Assembly: GCF_006352065.1 (NCBI RefSeq)
Contig: NZ_CP040915.1
Span: 1-64,000 of the forward strand
Origin: Georgenia yuyongxinii
GTDB taxonomy: Bacteria > Actinomycetota > Actinomycetes > Actinomycetales > Actinomycetaceae
DNA: 64,000 bases
Reading direction: 5' to 3'
Shown: positions 21,070 through 29,496 of the stretch, one piece after another
Numbering within the stretch: position 1 is the stretch's first letter
How the letters are laid out: the number at the start of each line of letters is the position of its first letter
Made by a program: the position numbers and the translations under genes
Notes under the pieces: model-generated
Database searches by the model: none
Told to the model about the DNA's origin: nothing
Seen by the model: the letters and a program-made list of their open reading frames with translations, nothing else

Positions 21070-22547
21070 TAGTCGTCGTCCTTCACAGTTGTCGAGGAAT
21101 CAGGAACCGCAGGCGCGTGGCCCGCGGAAGAGCTGTCGGCGGGGTTCAGACTACCCAGCGCCACCCCCACCAGGAGGGCGAGGACCACCAGCACGACCAT
21201 CATCGTGGCGAGCCACACGCGGTCGGCGGCGAGCTCGGCCCAGCGGGGCAACCGCCAGCCGCGACGTGTCATTCCGGTGAGCGGCGCCCGGGACTGACCG
21301 GTCCGGGCGGGTACGGCAGGGCTCGGCGGCGCGGCGGTGACCACCGCGGTGCGGGCGCTGCGGGGGGCCGAGCCGGCTGTGCCGGCGCGTCCCGGTGAGC
21401 CCGCCCGCCTGGGTGGCTCGACACGGCCGGCGTCGGCGCCCCGGTCGAGTGAGGTGACTGGGCCGGGTGCGGCTGGGGAGACCGTGGAGCGGGCGGGTGC
21501 GGTGACGACGGCCGTCCGCGGCACGACCGCAACGACCGGAAGCGGTTCCCGCGCGTCCGCGGCGTGCCGGGCGCGGACCGACTGCTGGTCGCTGTCGGAC
21601 CTGTTACGGCCGGGCTGGTCACGGTGCAGCGAGCGGCGGGTGGGCAGGGCCGGGACGCCGGGGTCGGTGACCGACCCGTGCGAGCGTGATGCGGTCGCGG
21701 ACCCGTCCGAGGGGGTGTCGACGGCCGTGAGCTCGTCCAGCGCGGCCTCCAGCTCCAGCGCGCACGCCCGGGCGGAGGCCGGCCGGTCGGCGGGGTCCTT
21801 GGCGAGCATGCGTTCGACGACGGCGCGCACGGGTGTGGGCACGGTCCCGGGCAGCGGCGGCAGCGGGGTGTTGACGTGCGCGAACGCGATGTCCACCTGG
21901 GTGCTGCCGGTGTACGGCCGGTGGCCCACCAGGCACTCGTAGGCCACGATGCCGAGGGCGTAGACGTCACCGGCCGCCGTCGCCGCCCGGCCCATGGCCT
22001 GCTCGGGCGGGAGGTACTGGGCGGTGCCCATGACCATCCCGGCGGCCGTCATCGGTGCCTGGTTAGTGGCGAGGGAGATGCCGAAGTCGGTGACCTTGAC
22101 CTCCCCGCACGGGGTGAGGATGAGGTTGGCCGGTTTGACGTCGCGGTGGACCACCCCGGAGGTGTGCACCGCGTGCAGGCCGTGGCAGGCCTGGACGAGG
22201 ATCGGCAGCAGCGCGCGCGGCGTGAGGGTCCCCTCCCGCTCGAGCCGGTCCGCCAGCGTCTCACCCGGGACCAGCTCCATGATCAGGTATCCCGAGCCCG
22301 CCTGCTCGCCGTGGTCGAGCAGCTCGGCGAGGTTCGGATGGCGCAGCCCGGCGGAGTTGTGGGCCTCGGTGCGCAGCCGGCTGAGGAAGAGCTCGTCACC
22401 CACGAGCTCGGTGCGCAGCACCTTGGCGGCGACGGTCCGGCCCAGGCGGCGGTCCCGGGCCTTCCACACCTCGCCCATGCCGCCGACCGCGATCCGCTCG
22501 GTGAGCTCGTAGCGCCCCCCGAGCAGCAACCCGGTCCGCGGCCTCAT
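21069..22547 (-). CDS. pknA: serine/threonine protein kinase PknA
   Basis: Second kinase of the operon. I chose ATG 22547 (MRPRTGLLLGGRYELTERI), 13 bases before which pbpA ends. The 492-aa product has glycine loop AVGGMGEV, ATP lysine K42, catalytic HRDVKPAN (Asp136) and DFG at 154-156. A long Pro/Thr/Arg-rich linker with possible phosphosites follows, then one membrane helix (VWLATMMVVLVVLALLVGVAL, about 444-465) and a short acidic extracytoplasmic tail. It lacks PASTA domains, as PknA proteins do. Confidence 0.96.
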   Translation of the reverse strand: MRPRTGLLLGGRYELTERIAVGGMGEVWKARDRRLGRTVAAKVLRTELVGDELFLSRLRTEAHNSAGLRHPNLAELLDHGEQAGSGYLIMELVPGETLADRLEREGTLTPRALLPILVQACHGLHAVHTSGVVHRDVKPANLILTPCGEVKVTDFGISLATNQAPMTAAGMVMGTAQYLPPEQAMGRAATAAGDVYALGIVAYECLVGHRPYTGSTQVDIAFAHVNTPLPPLPGTVPTPVRAVVERMLAKDPADRPASARACALELEAALDELTAVDTPSDGSATASRSHGSVTDPGVPALPTRRSLHRDQPGRNRSDSDQQSVRARHAADAREPLPVVAVVPRTAVVTAPARSTVSPAAPGPVTSLDRGADAGRVEPPRRAGSPGRAGTAGSAPRSARTAVVTAAPPSPAVPARTGQSRAPLTGMTRRGWRLPRWAELAADRVWLATMMVVLVVLALLVGVALGSLNPADSSSAGHAPAVPDSSTTVKDDD

Positions 22548-22560
22548 CGCTCGTCTCGCG

Positions 22561-24024
22561 TCATGAGCCCAGCACCGCCGCCATGACGTCGCGGGCGATG
22601 GGCGCCGCCGTCGTCGCACCCGACGCGCCCTCACCCTCGCGGCCGCCGTTCTCGACGACGACGGCGACGGCCACCTCGGGCTCGTCCCCGGTGCCGGCGA
22701 AACCGACGAACCACGCGTGCGGGGCGATGCCCTGCCCGATCTCGGCGGTCCCGGTCTTGCCCGCGACGGTCGCGCCGGGGATCTGGGCGTTGCGGCCGGT
22801 CCCGGTGGCCACGACCTCGCGCATCATCTGGGTGAGCTGCTCGGCCGTGCCGACCGAGATGGGCTCGCGCAGCTCCTCGGGCTCGGTGGTCGAGACGACC
22901 TCGAGGTCCGCGGTGAGCTCACGGGCCACCATGAACGGCCGCATCTGCACGCCCTCGTTGGCGATGGCGGCGGCCACCATGGCCATCTGCATCGGCGTGA
23001 CGCGCACGCTCGCCTGTCCGATGGAGGCCATGGCGAGCTCGGCCTGGCTCTCGGTGGCCGGGAAGCGGGAGGGGGTCACACCCAGCGGCACGGCCAGCTC
23101 TTCACCGAAGCCGAACGCGGCGACCTGCTCACGCAGCGCGTCGTCGCCCAGCTCCATGGCCAGCGTCGCGAACGGGGTGTTGCACGACTGCCGCAGCGCC
23201 TGGGTGAACGTGACCTCGCCGCTTCCGTCACCGCACGGCAGGTTGCCGGGGTTGTTGAGGATCTGGGTCGACTGCGGCAGCTGCATCTCGGTCGGTGCGG
23301 GCACCAGGGAGTCCGCGGTGTACTCCCCGCTCTCGAGCGCGGCAGCGGCGGTGAGGAGCTTGAAGCTCGAGCCGGGGGCGTACTGGTCGCCGGCCAGGGC
23401 GCGGTTGGTCATCGGATCGGCCGGGTCCGCCTGGTAGGCGTCCAGCGCCGCCTGGGCGTCCTGGCGTGAGTGCGTGGCCAGCGCGTTGGGGTCGAAGCTC
23501 GGGCTGGAGACCATGGCGAGGATCGCCCCGGTGCGCGGGTCCAGGGCGACGACGGCGCCACGCTGGTCACCCAGGCCGGCCGCCGCGGCCTGTTGGGCGG
23601 CGGGGTCGAGGGTGAGCTCGACGGCGCCCCCCTGAGGCTGGTTGCCGGTGACGAGGGTCTGGATCCGTTGGAGGAGCAGCGAGCCGGAGGTGCCGTTGAG
23701 CACGTCGTTCTCGGTGCTCTCCAGGCCCGTGATCGCGTTGAACGCGGTGGAGAAGTACCCGGTGGCGTGCGCGTACAGCGAGCCGGGGGCGTAGGAGCGC
23801 TGGAAGCCGAACACGTCGTCGACCGGGGCCGAGGAGGCGATGGCCTCGCCCGCCACCACGATCGGGCCACGGTCCCGGCCGAACTCGCGGTAGATGCGGC
23901 GTACGTTGCGCCCGTCGTTGTTGAGGTCGGACGCCTGGAAGAACAGCACCGACGTGGCGCTGATCATCAGGGCCAGGAACATCACCGCGACGACGGTGGC
24001 CAGGTGGCGCACCTGTGTGTTCAT
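22561..24024 (-). CDS. pbpA: penicillin-binding protein PbpA (class B transpeptidase)
   Basis: Membrane-anchored transpeptidase that crosslinks peptidoglycan together with the RodA/FtsW-type polymerase encoded next to it. ATG 24024 overlaps the rodA stop (ATGA). The 487-aa product has an N-terminal anchor (HLATVVAVMFLALMISATSVLFF) and the transpeptidase motifs SSFK near 219, SCN near 279 and KTGT near 423. It belongs to the short actinobacterial PbpA group (480-495 residues). An upstream open frame beyond 24024 is a shadow of rodA. Confidence 0.97.
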   Translation of the reverse strand: MNTQVRHLATVVAVMFLALMISATSVLFFQASDLNNDGRNVRRIYREFGRDRGPIVVAGEAIASSAPVDDVFGFQRSYAPGSLYAHATGYFSTAFNAITGLESTENDVLNGTSGSLLLQRIQTLVTGNQPQGGAVELTLDPAAQQAAAAGLGDQRGAVVALDPRTGAILAMVSSPSFDPNALATHSRQDAQAALDAYQADPADPMTNRALAGDQYAPGSSFKLLTAAAALESGEYTADSLVPAPTEMQLPQSTQILNNPGNLPCGDGSGEVTFTQALRQSCNTPFATLAMELGDDALREQVAAFGFGEELAVPLGVTPSRFPATESQAELAMASIGQASVRVTPMQMAMVAAAIANEGVQMRPFMVARELTADLEVVSTTEPEELREPISVGTAEQLTQMMREVVATGTGRNAQIPGATVAGKTGTAEIGQGIAPHAWFVGFAGTGDEPEVAVAVVVENGGREGEGASGATTAAPIARDVMAAVLGS

Positions 24025-25487
24025 GACAACCTCACCACCTCGGTGGGCTGCCCGTCGTCGCCGTCCGCGCCGTCCGGGGTGGCGGGAGCGGCGCCGTCCT
24101 CGCGCCCCACCGGCAGGGCGGGGCCGGGCGGCTGCGGCAGCGGCCGGGCGACGTCCGGGGCGGGCCGGCGCGCGGCGTCGGAGATGCGCAGCAGCAGGGC
24201 GAGGATGATCCAGTTCGAGACCAGGGAGGAGCCGCCCAGCGCGAGGAACGGCATCGTCAGGCCGGTCAGCGGGATGAGGCGGGTGACCCCGCCGACCACC
24301 ACGAAGCACTGGAAGGCGATGACGAACGCCAGGCCGGAGGCGAGGAGCTTGCCGAAGCCGTCGCGCACGCCGATGGCGGCGCGCATGCCGCGCTGGGCGA
24401 GAACGAGGTAGAGCACCAGCACGGCCAGCAGGCCGGTCAGGCCGAGCTCCTCGCCGAGGGAGGCGACGATGAAGTCGGAGTTGGCGAAGGGGACCAGCTG
24501 CGGTTCCCCGGCGCCCCAGCCGGTGCCCATGAGCCCGCCGGACGCCATGCCGAACAGGCCCTGGACCACCTGGCCAGAGCCGCCCGGGTCGCGGTTGTAG
24601 ATCTCCGGCTCGAGGGCGTGGAGCCAGACGTCGAACCGGGCGCCGACGTGCGGGAACAGGGACGCCGCGGCCAGCGCGCCGCCGGCGAAGAGCACGAGCC
24701 CGATGAGGATCCAGCTCAGCCGCTCGGTGGCCACGTAGAGCATGGCGACGAACAGGCCGAAGAACAGCAGGGACGTGCCCAGGTCGCGCTCGAAGACGAG
24801 GACGGCGAGCGAGACCGCCCACGCGAGCAGGATCGGGCCGAGGTCCCGTCCGCGGGGCAGCTGGAGCCCGAAGACCTTCGGGCCCGCCAGCGCGAGGTTG
24901 TCGCGGTTGGTGACGAGGTACCCGGCGAAGAAGACGGCCAGGACGATCTTGGCCAGCTCGGCCGGCTGGAACGACAGCGAAGCCACGTTGATCCAGATCC
25001 GGGCACCGTTGATGCTCACGCCCAGGCCCGGCAGCAGCGGCAGCATGAGCAGCGCCAGGCCCGCGATCATGGCGGTGTAGGTGTAGCGGCGCAGCACCCG
25101 GTGGTCGCGCAGGAACACCAGGACGCCGACGGCGCACGTCACACCCAGGATCGTCCACAGCATCTGCCGGTCCGCGTTCGCGGCGCCCTCGACCCCCCGG
25201 GCCAGGTCGATGCGGTAGATCATCGTCAGCCCGATGCCGTTGAGCGTCACGACGACCGGCAGCATCACCGGGTCCGCGTACGGCGCCCGCCACCGGATGA
25301 GCAGGTGGGCGACCACGGCGATGGCCGCCATGAGGAGTCCGAGGACGGGCAGGTCCGCCGGGACCTGGCCGGTCTCGGCCAGGCCCACCTGGGCATAGGA
25401 GAACAGCGTCAGCAGCAGGGCCAGGCCGAGGAGCAGGAGCTCCGAGCCGCGGCCGGTCCGGGCCCGCTGTTGACTCACGATGGCCAT
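24021..25487 (-). CDS. rodA: FtsW/RodA/SpoVE family peptidoglycan polymerase
   Basis: SEDS-family glycosyltransferase that polymerises lipid II. The 488-aa protein starts at ATG 25487, overlapping the pstP stop (TGATG). It is almost wholly hydrophobic, with ten or more helices; SEDS features include SINGARIWINVASLSFQPAELAKI and the C-terminal LIPLTGLTMPFLALGGSSLV. The last 60 residues form a Pro/Ala-rich cytoplasmic tail. Pairing with pbpA identifies the RodA member of the division/elongation kinase operon. Confidence 0.96.
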   Translation of the reverse strand: MAIVSQQRARTGRGSELLLLGLALLLTLFSYAQVGLAETGQVPADLPVLGLLMAAIAVVAHLLIRWRAPYADPVMLPVVVTLNGIGLTMIYRIDLARGVEGAANADRQMLWTILGVTCAVGVLVFLRDHRVLRRYTYTAMIAGLALLMLPLLPGLGVSINGARIWINVASLSFQPAELAKIVLAVFFAGYLVTNRDNLALAGPKVFGLQLPRGRDLGPILLAWAVSLAVLVFERDLGTSLLFFGLFVAMLYVATERLSWILIGLVLFAGGALAAASLFPHVGARFDVWLHALEPEIYNRDPGGSGQVVQGLFGMASGGLMGTGWGAGEPQLVPFANSDFIVASLGEELGLTGLLAVLVLYLVLAQRGMRAAIGVRDGFGKLLASGLAFVIAFQCFVVVGGVTRLIPLTGLTMPFLALGGSSLVSNWIILALLLRISDAARRPAPDVARPLPQPPGPALPVGREDGAAPATPDGADGDDGQPTEVVRLS

Positions 25488-26821
25488 CAGGCGCCCCCGC
25501 CAGATGGTGAGGGGGACGACGGCGGGGGCGTGGCGCCGTCGTCCTGGCCCGGCACTGTCGAGACGTCACCGGGGCCGGCGGACGCCGCATCGGGCTCGGG
25601 TGCCTCGCCGGCGACGGCGGGGCGCAGGGAGGCCCGCAGGTTCTCCACGACGGCGAGGGCGGCGGCGAGGGAGCCGCGGGTGATCGGTTCCTCGAGGCGC
25701 GCCTGGGCCACTGGGGTGAGCGCGTCGATGCGCAGGTCGGTGCGCTCGTGCAGCGTGGCCAGGTCGACCGGGCCGAGCTGCTGGGGGATACCGCGGTAGA
25801 CGGCCACGTGGTCGCCGTCGGGCGCCACGAAGTACTGGGTCTGCGTCCACGACCGGGCCGCCCACCCGCCGGCCGCGAGGGCCAGCAGGATCAGCACCGT
25901 CGCCACGAGGCGGCCCACCCAGCGACGCCCGCGGGAGGGCTCCTCGTCGGGCTCGGGCGCGGCGGCCTCCTCCGGGGAGGCGGCGCGGACCAGTGCCGCG
26001 GCGCGGGCGGCGGAGCCGTTGCCGCCGCGGGTGGCGCGCAACCGGTCGCGGGCCGCGGCACCGACCACCTGTGGGGTGGTGTCCGGAGCGGCGCCGCCGA
26101 GCTCGAGCAGGTCGGCGACGACGCAGGTGACGTTGTCGGGACCGCCCGCGCGCAGGGCCAGGCTGATGAGCTCCTCGGCGCACTGGCCGGGGTCGGTGAC
26201 GTCGCGCAGGGTGTCGGTGATCGTCTCGGCGGAGACCACGCCGAACAGGCCGTCCGAGGCGAGCAGCCAGCGGTCGCCGGCCCGTGCCTCCCGCAGCGAC
26301 TCGTCGAGCTGGACCTCGCCGTCGTGGTCGCCGAGCGCCCGGAGGATGACGTTGCGCTGCGGGTGGCGTTCGGCCTCCTCGGAGGTGAGCCGGCCGGTGC
26401 TGACGAGGAACTGCACGAACGTGTGGTCCTCGGTCACCTGGGTGAGGGCGCCGTCGCGCAAGAGGTAGGCACGGGAGTCGCCGATGTGGATCATGGCGAG
26501 CTTGTTGCCCGAGCGGAGGATGGCGATGCAGGTGGTGCCCAGGCCGGCGAGGTCGGTGTCGGCGTCGGAGCGCTCCATGAGCTCGGCGTGGGCGGCCTCG
26601 ACGGCGCCGCGCAGCAGGTCGAGGAGGTCGTCCGCGCCGTGGGCGTCGTCCAGTGCCGCGAGGTGCGCGACGGCCACGGAGGAGGCGATGTCGCCGCCGG
26701 CGGGCCCGCCCATGCCGTCGGCGAGGACGAGCAGGTGCGGACCGGCGTAGCCGGAGTCCTGGTTGCTGGAGCGGACCAGCCCGACGTCGGAGCGGGCGGC
26801 GAAGCGCATCTGGATGCTCAT
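25487..26821 (-). CDS. pstP: PP2C-family serine/threonine phosphatase PstP
   Basis: Mn-dependent phosphatase that reverses PknA/PknB phosphorylation. ATG 26821 lies 4 bases after the fhaB stop. The 444-aa protein has PP2C motifs SNQDSGY, LADGMGGPAGG, IHIGDSRAYLL and GGPDNVTCVVADL in the first 240 residues, then a linker, a membrane helix (VATVLILLALAAGGWAA, near 305-322), an extracytoplasmic region and an acidic Pro/Ser-rich tail. Layout matches mycobacterial PstP. Confidence 0.97.
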   Translation of the reverse strand: MSIQMRFAARSDVGLVRSSNQDSGYAGPHLLVLADGMGGPAGGDIASSVAVAHLAALDDAHGADDLLDLLRGAVEAAHAELMERSDADTDLAGLGTTCIAILRSGNKLAMIHIGDSRAYLLRDGALTQVTEDHTFVQFLVSTGRLTSEEAERHPQRNVILRALGDHDGEVQLDESLREARAGDRWLLASDGLFGVVSAETITDTLRDVTDPGQCAEELISLALRAGGPDNVTCVVADLLELGGAAPDTTPQVVGAAARDRLRATRGGNGSAARAAALVRAASPEEAAAPEPDEEPSRGRRWVGRLVATVLILLALAAGGWAARSWTQTQYFVAPDGDHVAVYRGIPQQLGPVDLATLHERTDLRIDALTPVAQARLEEPITRGSLAAALAVVENLRASLRPAVAGEAPEPDAASAGPGDVSTVPGQDDGATPPPSSPSPSGGGA

Positions 26822-26825
26822 GCGC

Positions 26826-27299
26826 TCACCTGCGCAGCTCGATGACGGTCTGCCCGATGCGCACCGGCGTGCCTGCGGGGATCTCCACCGGCTGGCTGAT
26901 CCGCTCGCCGGCGACGACCGTGCCGTTGGTCGAGCCGAGGTCCTCGAGCCACCAGGCGCCGTCCTTGGGGAAGAACCGGGCGTGGCGGGAAGAGGAGTAG
27001 TCGTCGTCGAGCACCAGGGTGCAGCCGGGGGAGCGGCCCACGAGGACGGAAGACGGGCCCAGCGGGATGGTGGTGCCCGCGAGCGGGCCCTGGGTGACCA
27101 CCAGGCGGGTGGGGGTGCGGGCCGGTGCCGGGCCGCGGGCGGGTGCGGGCTTGCGGGACCGGGGGGCGCGGCCGGGGCCGCGTGGGGTGACGCGGGTGCC
27201 GAAGATGTCCTTGCGGAGTACCGCAAGCGCGGTCAGCACGAAGATCCAGAGCAGCACGAGGTAGCCCACGCGCAGGAGGGTGAGGACGAGCTCGCTCAT
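26826..27299 (-). CDS. fhaB: FHA domain protein FhaB (FipA-like)
   Basis: Phosphothreonine-binding adaptor acting downstream of PknA/PknB; FhaB in mycobacteria links kinase signalling to division. The start is ATG 27299 (MSELVLTLLRVGYLVLLWIFV), giving 157 aa. An N-terminal membrane helix is followed by a basic Pro/Arg linker and a C-terminal FHA domain with the phosphopeptide residues in VGRSPGC, SSSRHARF and STNGT. It ends IGQTVIELRR, typical for the family. Confidence 0.96.
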   Translation of the reverse strand: MSELVLTLLRVGYLVLLWIFVLTALAVLRKDIFGTRVTPRGPGRAPRSRKPAPARGPAPARTPTRLVVTQGPLAGTTIPLGPSSVLVGRSPGCTLVLDDDYSSSRHARFFPKDGAWWLEDLGSTNGTVVAGERISQPVEIPAGTPVRIGQTVIELRR

Positions 27300-27309
27300 A
27301 GGCGGCCGG

Positions 27310-28029
27310 TCACCTGCCGCCGTCGGTGGCGTCGTCCTCGTCCGCACCGGTCCAGAACAGGATGCGGGTGCGACCCACCGTGATCGTGTTGCCGTCCACC
27401 AGGGTGGCGGCGTCGATGCGGTGCCCCTCCACGAACGTGCCGTTGGTCGAACCCAGGTCGGTGGCGATGACGCCGGCGGGGGTCACCCGGATCTCCAGGT
27501 GGCGGCGCGAGACGCCGGTGTCGTCCACCACGATGTCCGCCTCGCTGCCGCGGCCGATCACAGTGACCGGGCCGGTCAGGAGGTAGCGCTGACCGTCGAT
27601 GTCGACGATCGGGTGGCGTGCGGAGGCCACGGAGGAGGTGGCGGGGGCGACGGCGCCGCGGCGGCTGGCCGAGCGCACCTGGAAACGGCCCGTGGTCAGC
27701 TCGTCGTCCTGCTCGAAGCTGACCTCGACGGGCCCGACGAAGGAGTAGCGCTGGGAGGCGGCGTGCTCGGTGGCCGCGCCGACCATCTCGTCGGCCAGGG
27801 TGTCCGCGCCCCACTGCTCGATCTGCTCGAGGTCGCTCGGCGCCAGCGCGACGACGAACTCGTTGGGCACGACGGTGCGCCCGCGGGAGACGGCGGCGGC
27901 ACGGTCGTCCATCTCGCGCCGCAGCGCGGAGGTGATCTCCACCGGCTTGACCTCGCTGCGGAACGCCTTGGCGAATGCGGCGCTGACGATGTGCTCGACG
28001 CCCTTCTCGAACCGGTCCAGCACTCCCAT
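27310..28029 (-). CDS. fhaA: DUF3662/FHA domain protein FhaA
   Basis: First gene of the kinase operon; FhaA binds phosphorylated MviN-type proteins and restrains peptidoglycan synthesis in mycobacteria. The start is ATG 28029 behind GGAGGTG (MGVLDRFEKGVEHIVSAAF). The 239-aa protein has the DUF3662 domain (1-115) and a C-terminal FHA domain with IGRGSEAD, VSRRHLEI and DLGSTNGTFVEG. It lacks the long Gly/Gln-rich linker of mycobacterial FhaA. A gap of 10 bases separates it from fhaB. Confidence 0.96.
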   Translation of the reverse strand: MGVLDRFEKGVEHIVSAAFAKAFRSEVKPVEITSALRREMDDRAAAVSRGRTVVPNEFVVALAPSDLEQIEQWGADTLADEMVGAATEHAASQRYSFVGPVEVSFEQDDELTTGRFQVRSASRRGAVAPATSSVASARHPIVDIDGQRYLLTGPVTVIGRGSEADIVVDDTGVSRRHLEIRVTPAGVIATDLGSTNGTFVEGHRIDAATLVDGNTITVGRTRILFWTGADEDDATDGGR

Positions 28030-28385
28030 CACGCACCTCCTTCCCGCCTCTGCCTCACGTCCCGGGCGGGTGCTCCAGGCCGTGCCGGGTGGTTGCCCGG
28101 CGCCGTGCTGTCCGTGCGCATTCACCAGACGGAATCCGTCCGTACCGGGGGTTGCCCGGCCGCCGGCACACGGGACCGGCGCCACGATCGTAACTAGACA
28201 CGGCGGGAATCGGCGTATCCGGGGCCCGGCGCGGTGCGAGTTCGGGTGGTAGCGGCGGGTGCGGGCGGGGCGCCCTCGGGGCCCCGCGGGGGAGGGTGAC
28301 GTGGGCAGCATCACGCTCGCGAGGCCTCTTGGCGGGGCCAGAGCGCCGCCGGCCCCGTGCTAGTCTTGCCAGCGCTGTTAAGCGA
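28030..28385 (-). promoter_or_regulatory. fhaA operon upstream region
   Basis: 356 bases without a gene between fhaA and tRNA-Leu. A perfect 13-bp palindrome GACGGAATCCGTC sits at 28128-28140, about 100 bases before fhaA. A possible -10 (TACGAT on minus, 28187-28192) lies further upstream, and GGTTGCCCGGC occurs twice (28091, 28150). TAGTCT at 28361-28366 could be the -10 of tRNA-Leu on plus. These are weak sequence-based guesses. Confidence 0.35.
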
Positions 28386-28469
28386 GCGCGAGTGGCGGAA
28401 TAGGCAGACGCGCACGGTTCAGGTCCGTGTGCCCGAAAGGGCGTGGGGGTTCAACTCCCCCCTCGCGCA
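28386..28469 (+). tRNA. tRNA-Leu (CAG anticodon)
   Basis: An 84-nt class II tRNA: acceptor arms GCGCGAG / CTCGCGC, D-arm GTGGCGGAATAGGCAGACGC, anticodon CAG at 28420-28422, a variable arm (TGCCCGAAAGGGCG) and T-arm GGGGGTTCAACTCCCCC. Discriminator A at 28469; no encoded CCA. It marks the end of the kinase operon block, as in many Actinobacteria. Confidence 0.96.
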
Positions 28470-28475
28470 CAGCAG

Positions 28476-28518
28476 GAAGCGGCGGTATCCCAACGGAAAC
28501 GTGGGGTGCCGCCGCTTC
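28476..28518 (+). terminator. terminator after tRNA-Leu
   Basis: GAAGCGGCGG (28476-28485) pairs with CCGCCGCTTC (28509-28518), with a nearly complete inner stem CCCAACG/CGTGGGG and a GAAA-type loop. It is followed by GTCGTTTGTC. The remaining stretch to 28680 shows no gene. Confidence 0.6.
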
Positions 28519-28680
28519 GTCGTTTGTCGATGCGCCAACGGCCAGAACCCATCGAGCCGAACAGCCTCTGATGGCTTCGCGCGCCCGATCGACGCTGCTT
28601 CCACGGCCGCCGTAACCATGCACGCGTGAATGCTCCAACATTGCCGCGCACGCGCCCTGCCCGAGCTGGGAGACGGCGGC

Positions 28681-29052
28681 TCAGTCGCCGGGCCGCGCCC
28701 AGACCGAGGCGCCCTGCCAGTCGACAGCCACGGCGGGCTCGTCACCCACCACCCAGGCGTCATGCCCCGGCGGAAGCGATGTTACTTCACCCGTCTCGGC
28801 CTCCATCTCCGTGCCGTCGGCCATGACGACGTGGAGGCGACCGGACACGTGGTACTGCTGGTGGGGCGCCATGCACAGGTCCGTCCCGGCGACCGGCCCC
28901 ACGTCCTTGGTCCACCGCCAGCCCGGCTGGAGGGTGATCCGCCCGACCTGGGCGCCGCCGGCGAGGTTGACGAGCTCAAGGCGCCAGTTGTCACCCTCCC
29001 GTATCTCGTCGGGCTTGTCGAAGGACGCGAACTCCAACGGCTGTGCACTCAT
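28681..29052 (-). CDS. cupin domain protein
   Basis: Small beta-barrel protein of unknown substrate. ATG 29052 follows GAAGGAG. The 123-aa product (MSAQPLEFASFDKPDE) contains cupin strands with VGRITLQPGWRWTKDV, the metal-site-like APHQQYHVSGRLHVVMADG and SLPPGHDAWVVGDEPAVAVDW. Two His and Glu positions could bind a metal, but the HxHxxxxE motif is degenerate (HQQYHVSG). No partner gene is adjacent; it may be a stress or sensing cupin. Confidence 0.85.
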   Translation of the reverse strand: MSAQPLEFASFDKPDEIREGDNWRLELVNLAGGAQVGRITLQPGWRWTKDVGPVAGTDLCMAPHQQYHVSGRLHVVMADGTEMEAETGEVTSLPPGHDAWVVGDEPAVAVDWQGASVWARPGD

Positions 29053-29375
29053 GGCTGCAACTCCTTCATCGCTCCCGCGCTGTGCTGCTAGTGCGCCGCA
29101 GCCCGGCACGGTTGTCAATAGGTGCTGCACCCCCGTCGTTGCGGCCTCGACCGGGTGCCGGCACTGCCCGACGCGCCACGCCCCACGTGGAGGGAGTGGG
29201 TGCCCCGGCGCCTCGTTACGAGCCCCCGACCGTGCCAGATCCGTGAGGGCAAGCTCTTCAGCGAGATTGCTGAGCCAGCGAGCCGTCGGCGGGGACGAGG
29301 AGAACGCGACGACGAAGGCTGAGTGAGCGCCGACGTCGACCCATGGGCGCCCGCCTACAATCTCGATTCGGATGA

Positions 29376-29490
29376 GCCGGCTTCCGCCTCAGCGTCGGCA
29401 ACGACCGGATCGTCTACACCCTCAGCGACGACGCGCTGGTTGTGGTGGTCGTGCCGCGGGGGCACAGGAAGGAGGTCTACCAAGTCCGTG
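29376..29490 (+). pseudogene. RelE-type toxin C-terminal remnant
   Basis: Reading from 29376 after a TGA, the frame gives GFRLSVGNDRIVYTLSDDAL, then VVVVVPRGHRKEVYQVRDG. This is the typical C-terminal half of RelE/ParE-superfamily toxins (G-x-RxRVGxxRVxYxxxDD, then HRxEVY). The N-terminal half, a start codon and any intact antitoxin are missing from 29053-29375, and the frame then runs into the antisense of ddh. It is a decayed toxin-antitoxin module, not a functional gene. The match is by motif only. Confidence 0.6.
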
Positions 29491-29496
29491 ACGGCT

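Noticed and set aside
18379-21072. An 897-codon open frame on plus, antisense to pknB
   Set aside because: Low-complexity Arg/Gly/Asp/Val sequence opposite an unmistakable kinase gene; no start context or domain.
24618-25799. A 393-codon open frame on plus across rodA/pstP
   Set aside because: Antisense shadow of two well-supported genes, very rich in Glu/Asp/Gln/Arg with no motif.
29122-29322. Antitoxin gene upstream of the RelE remnant
   Set aside because: The 66-codon frame has no Phd/RelB/HTH pattern; no start with ribosome binding site.
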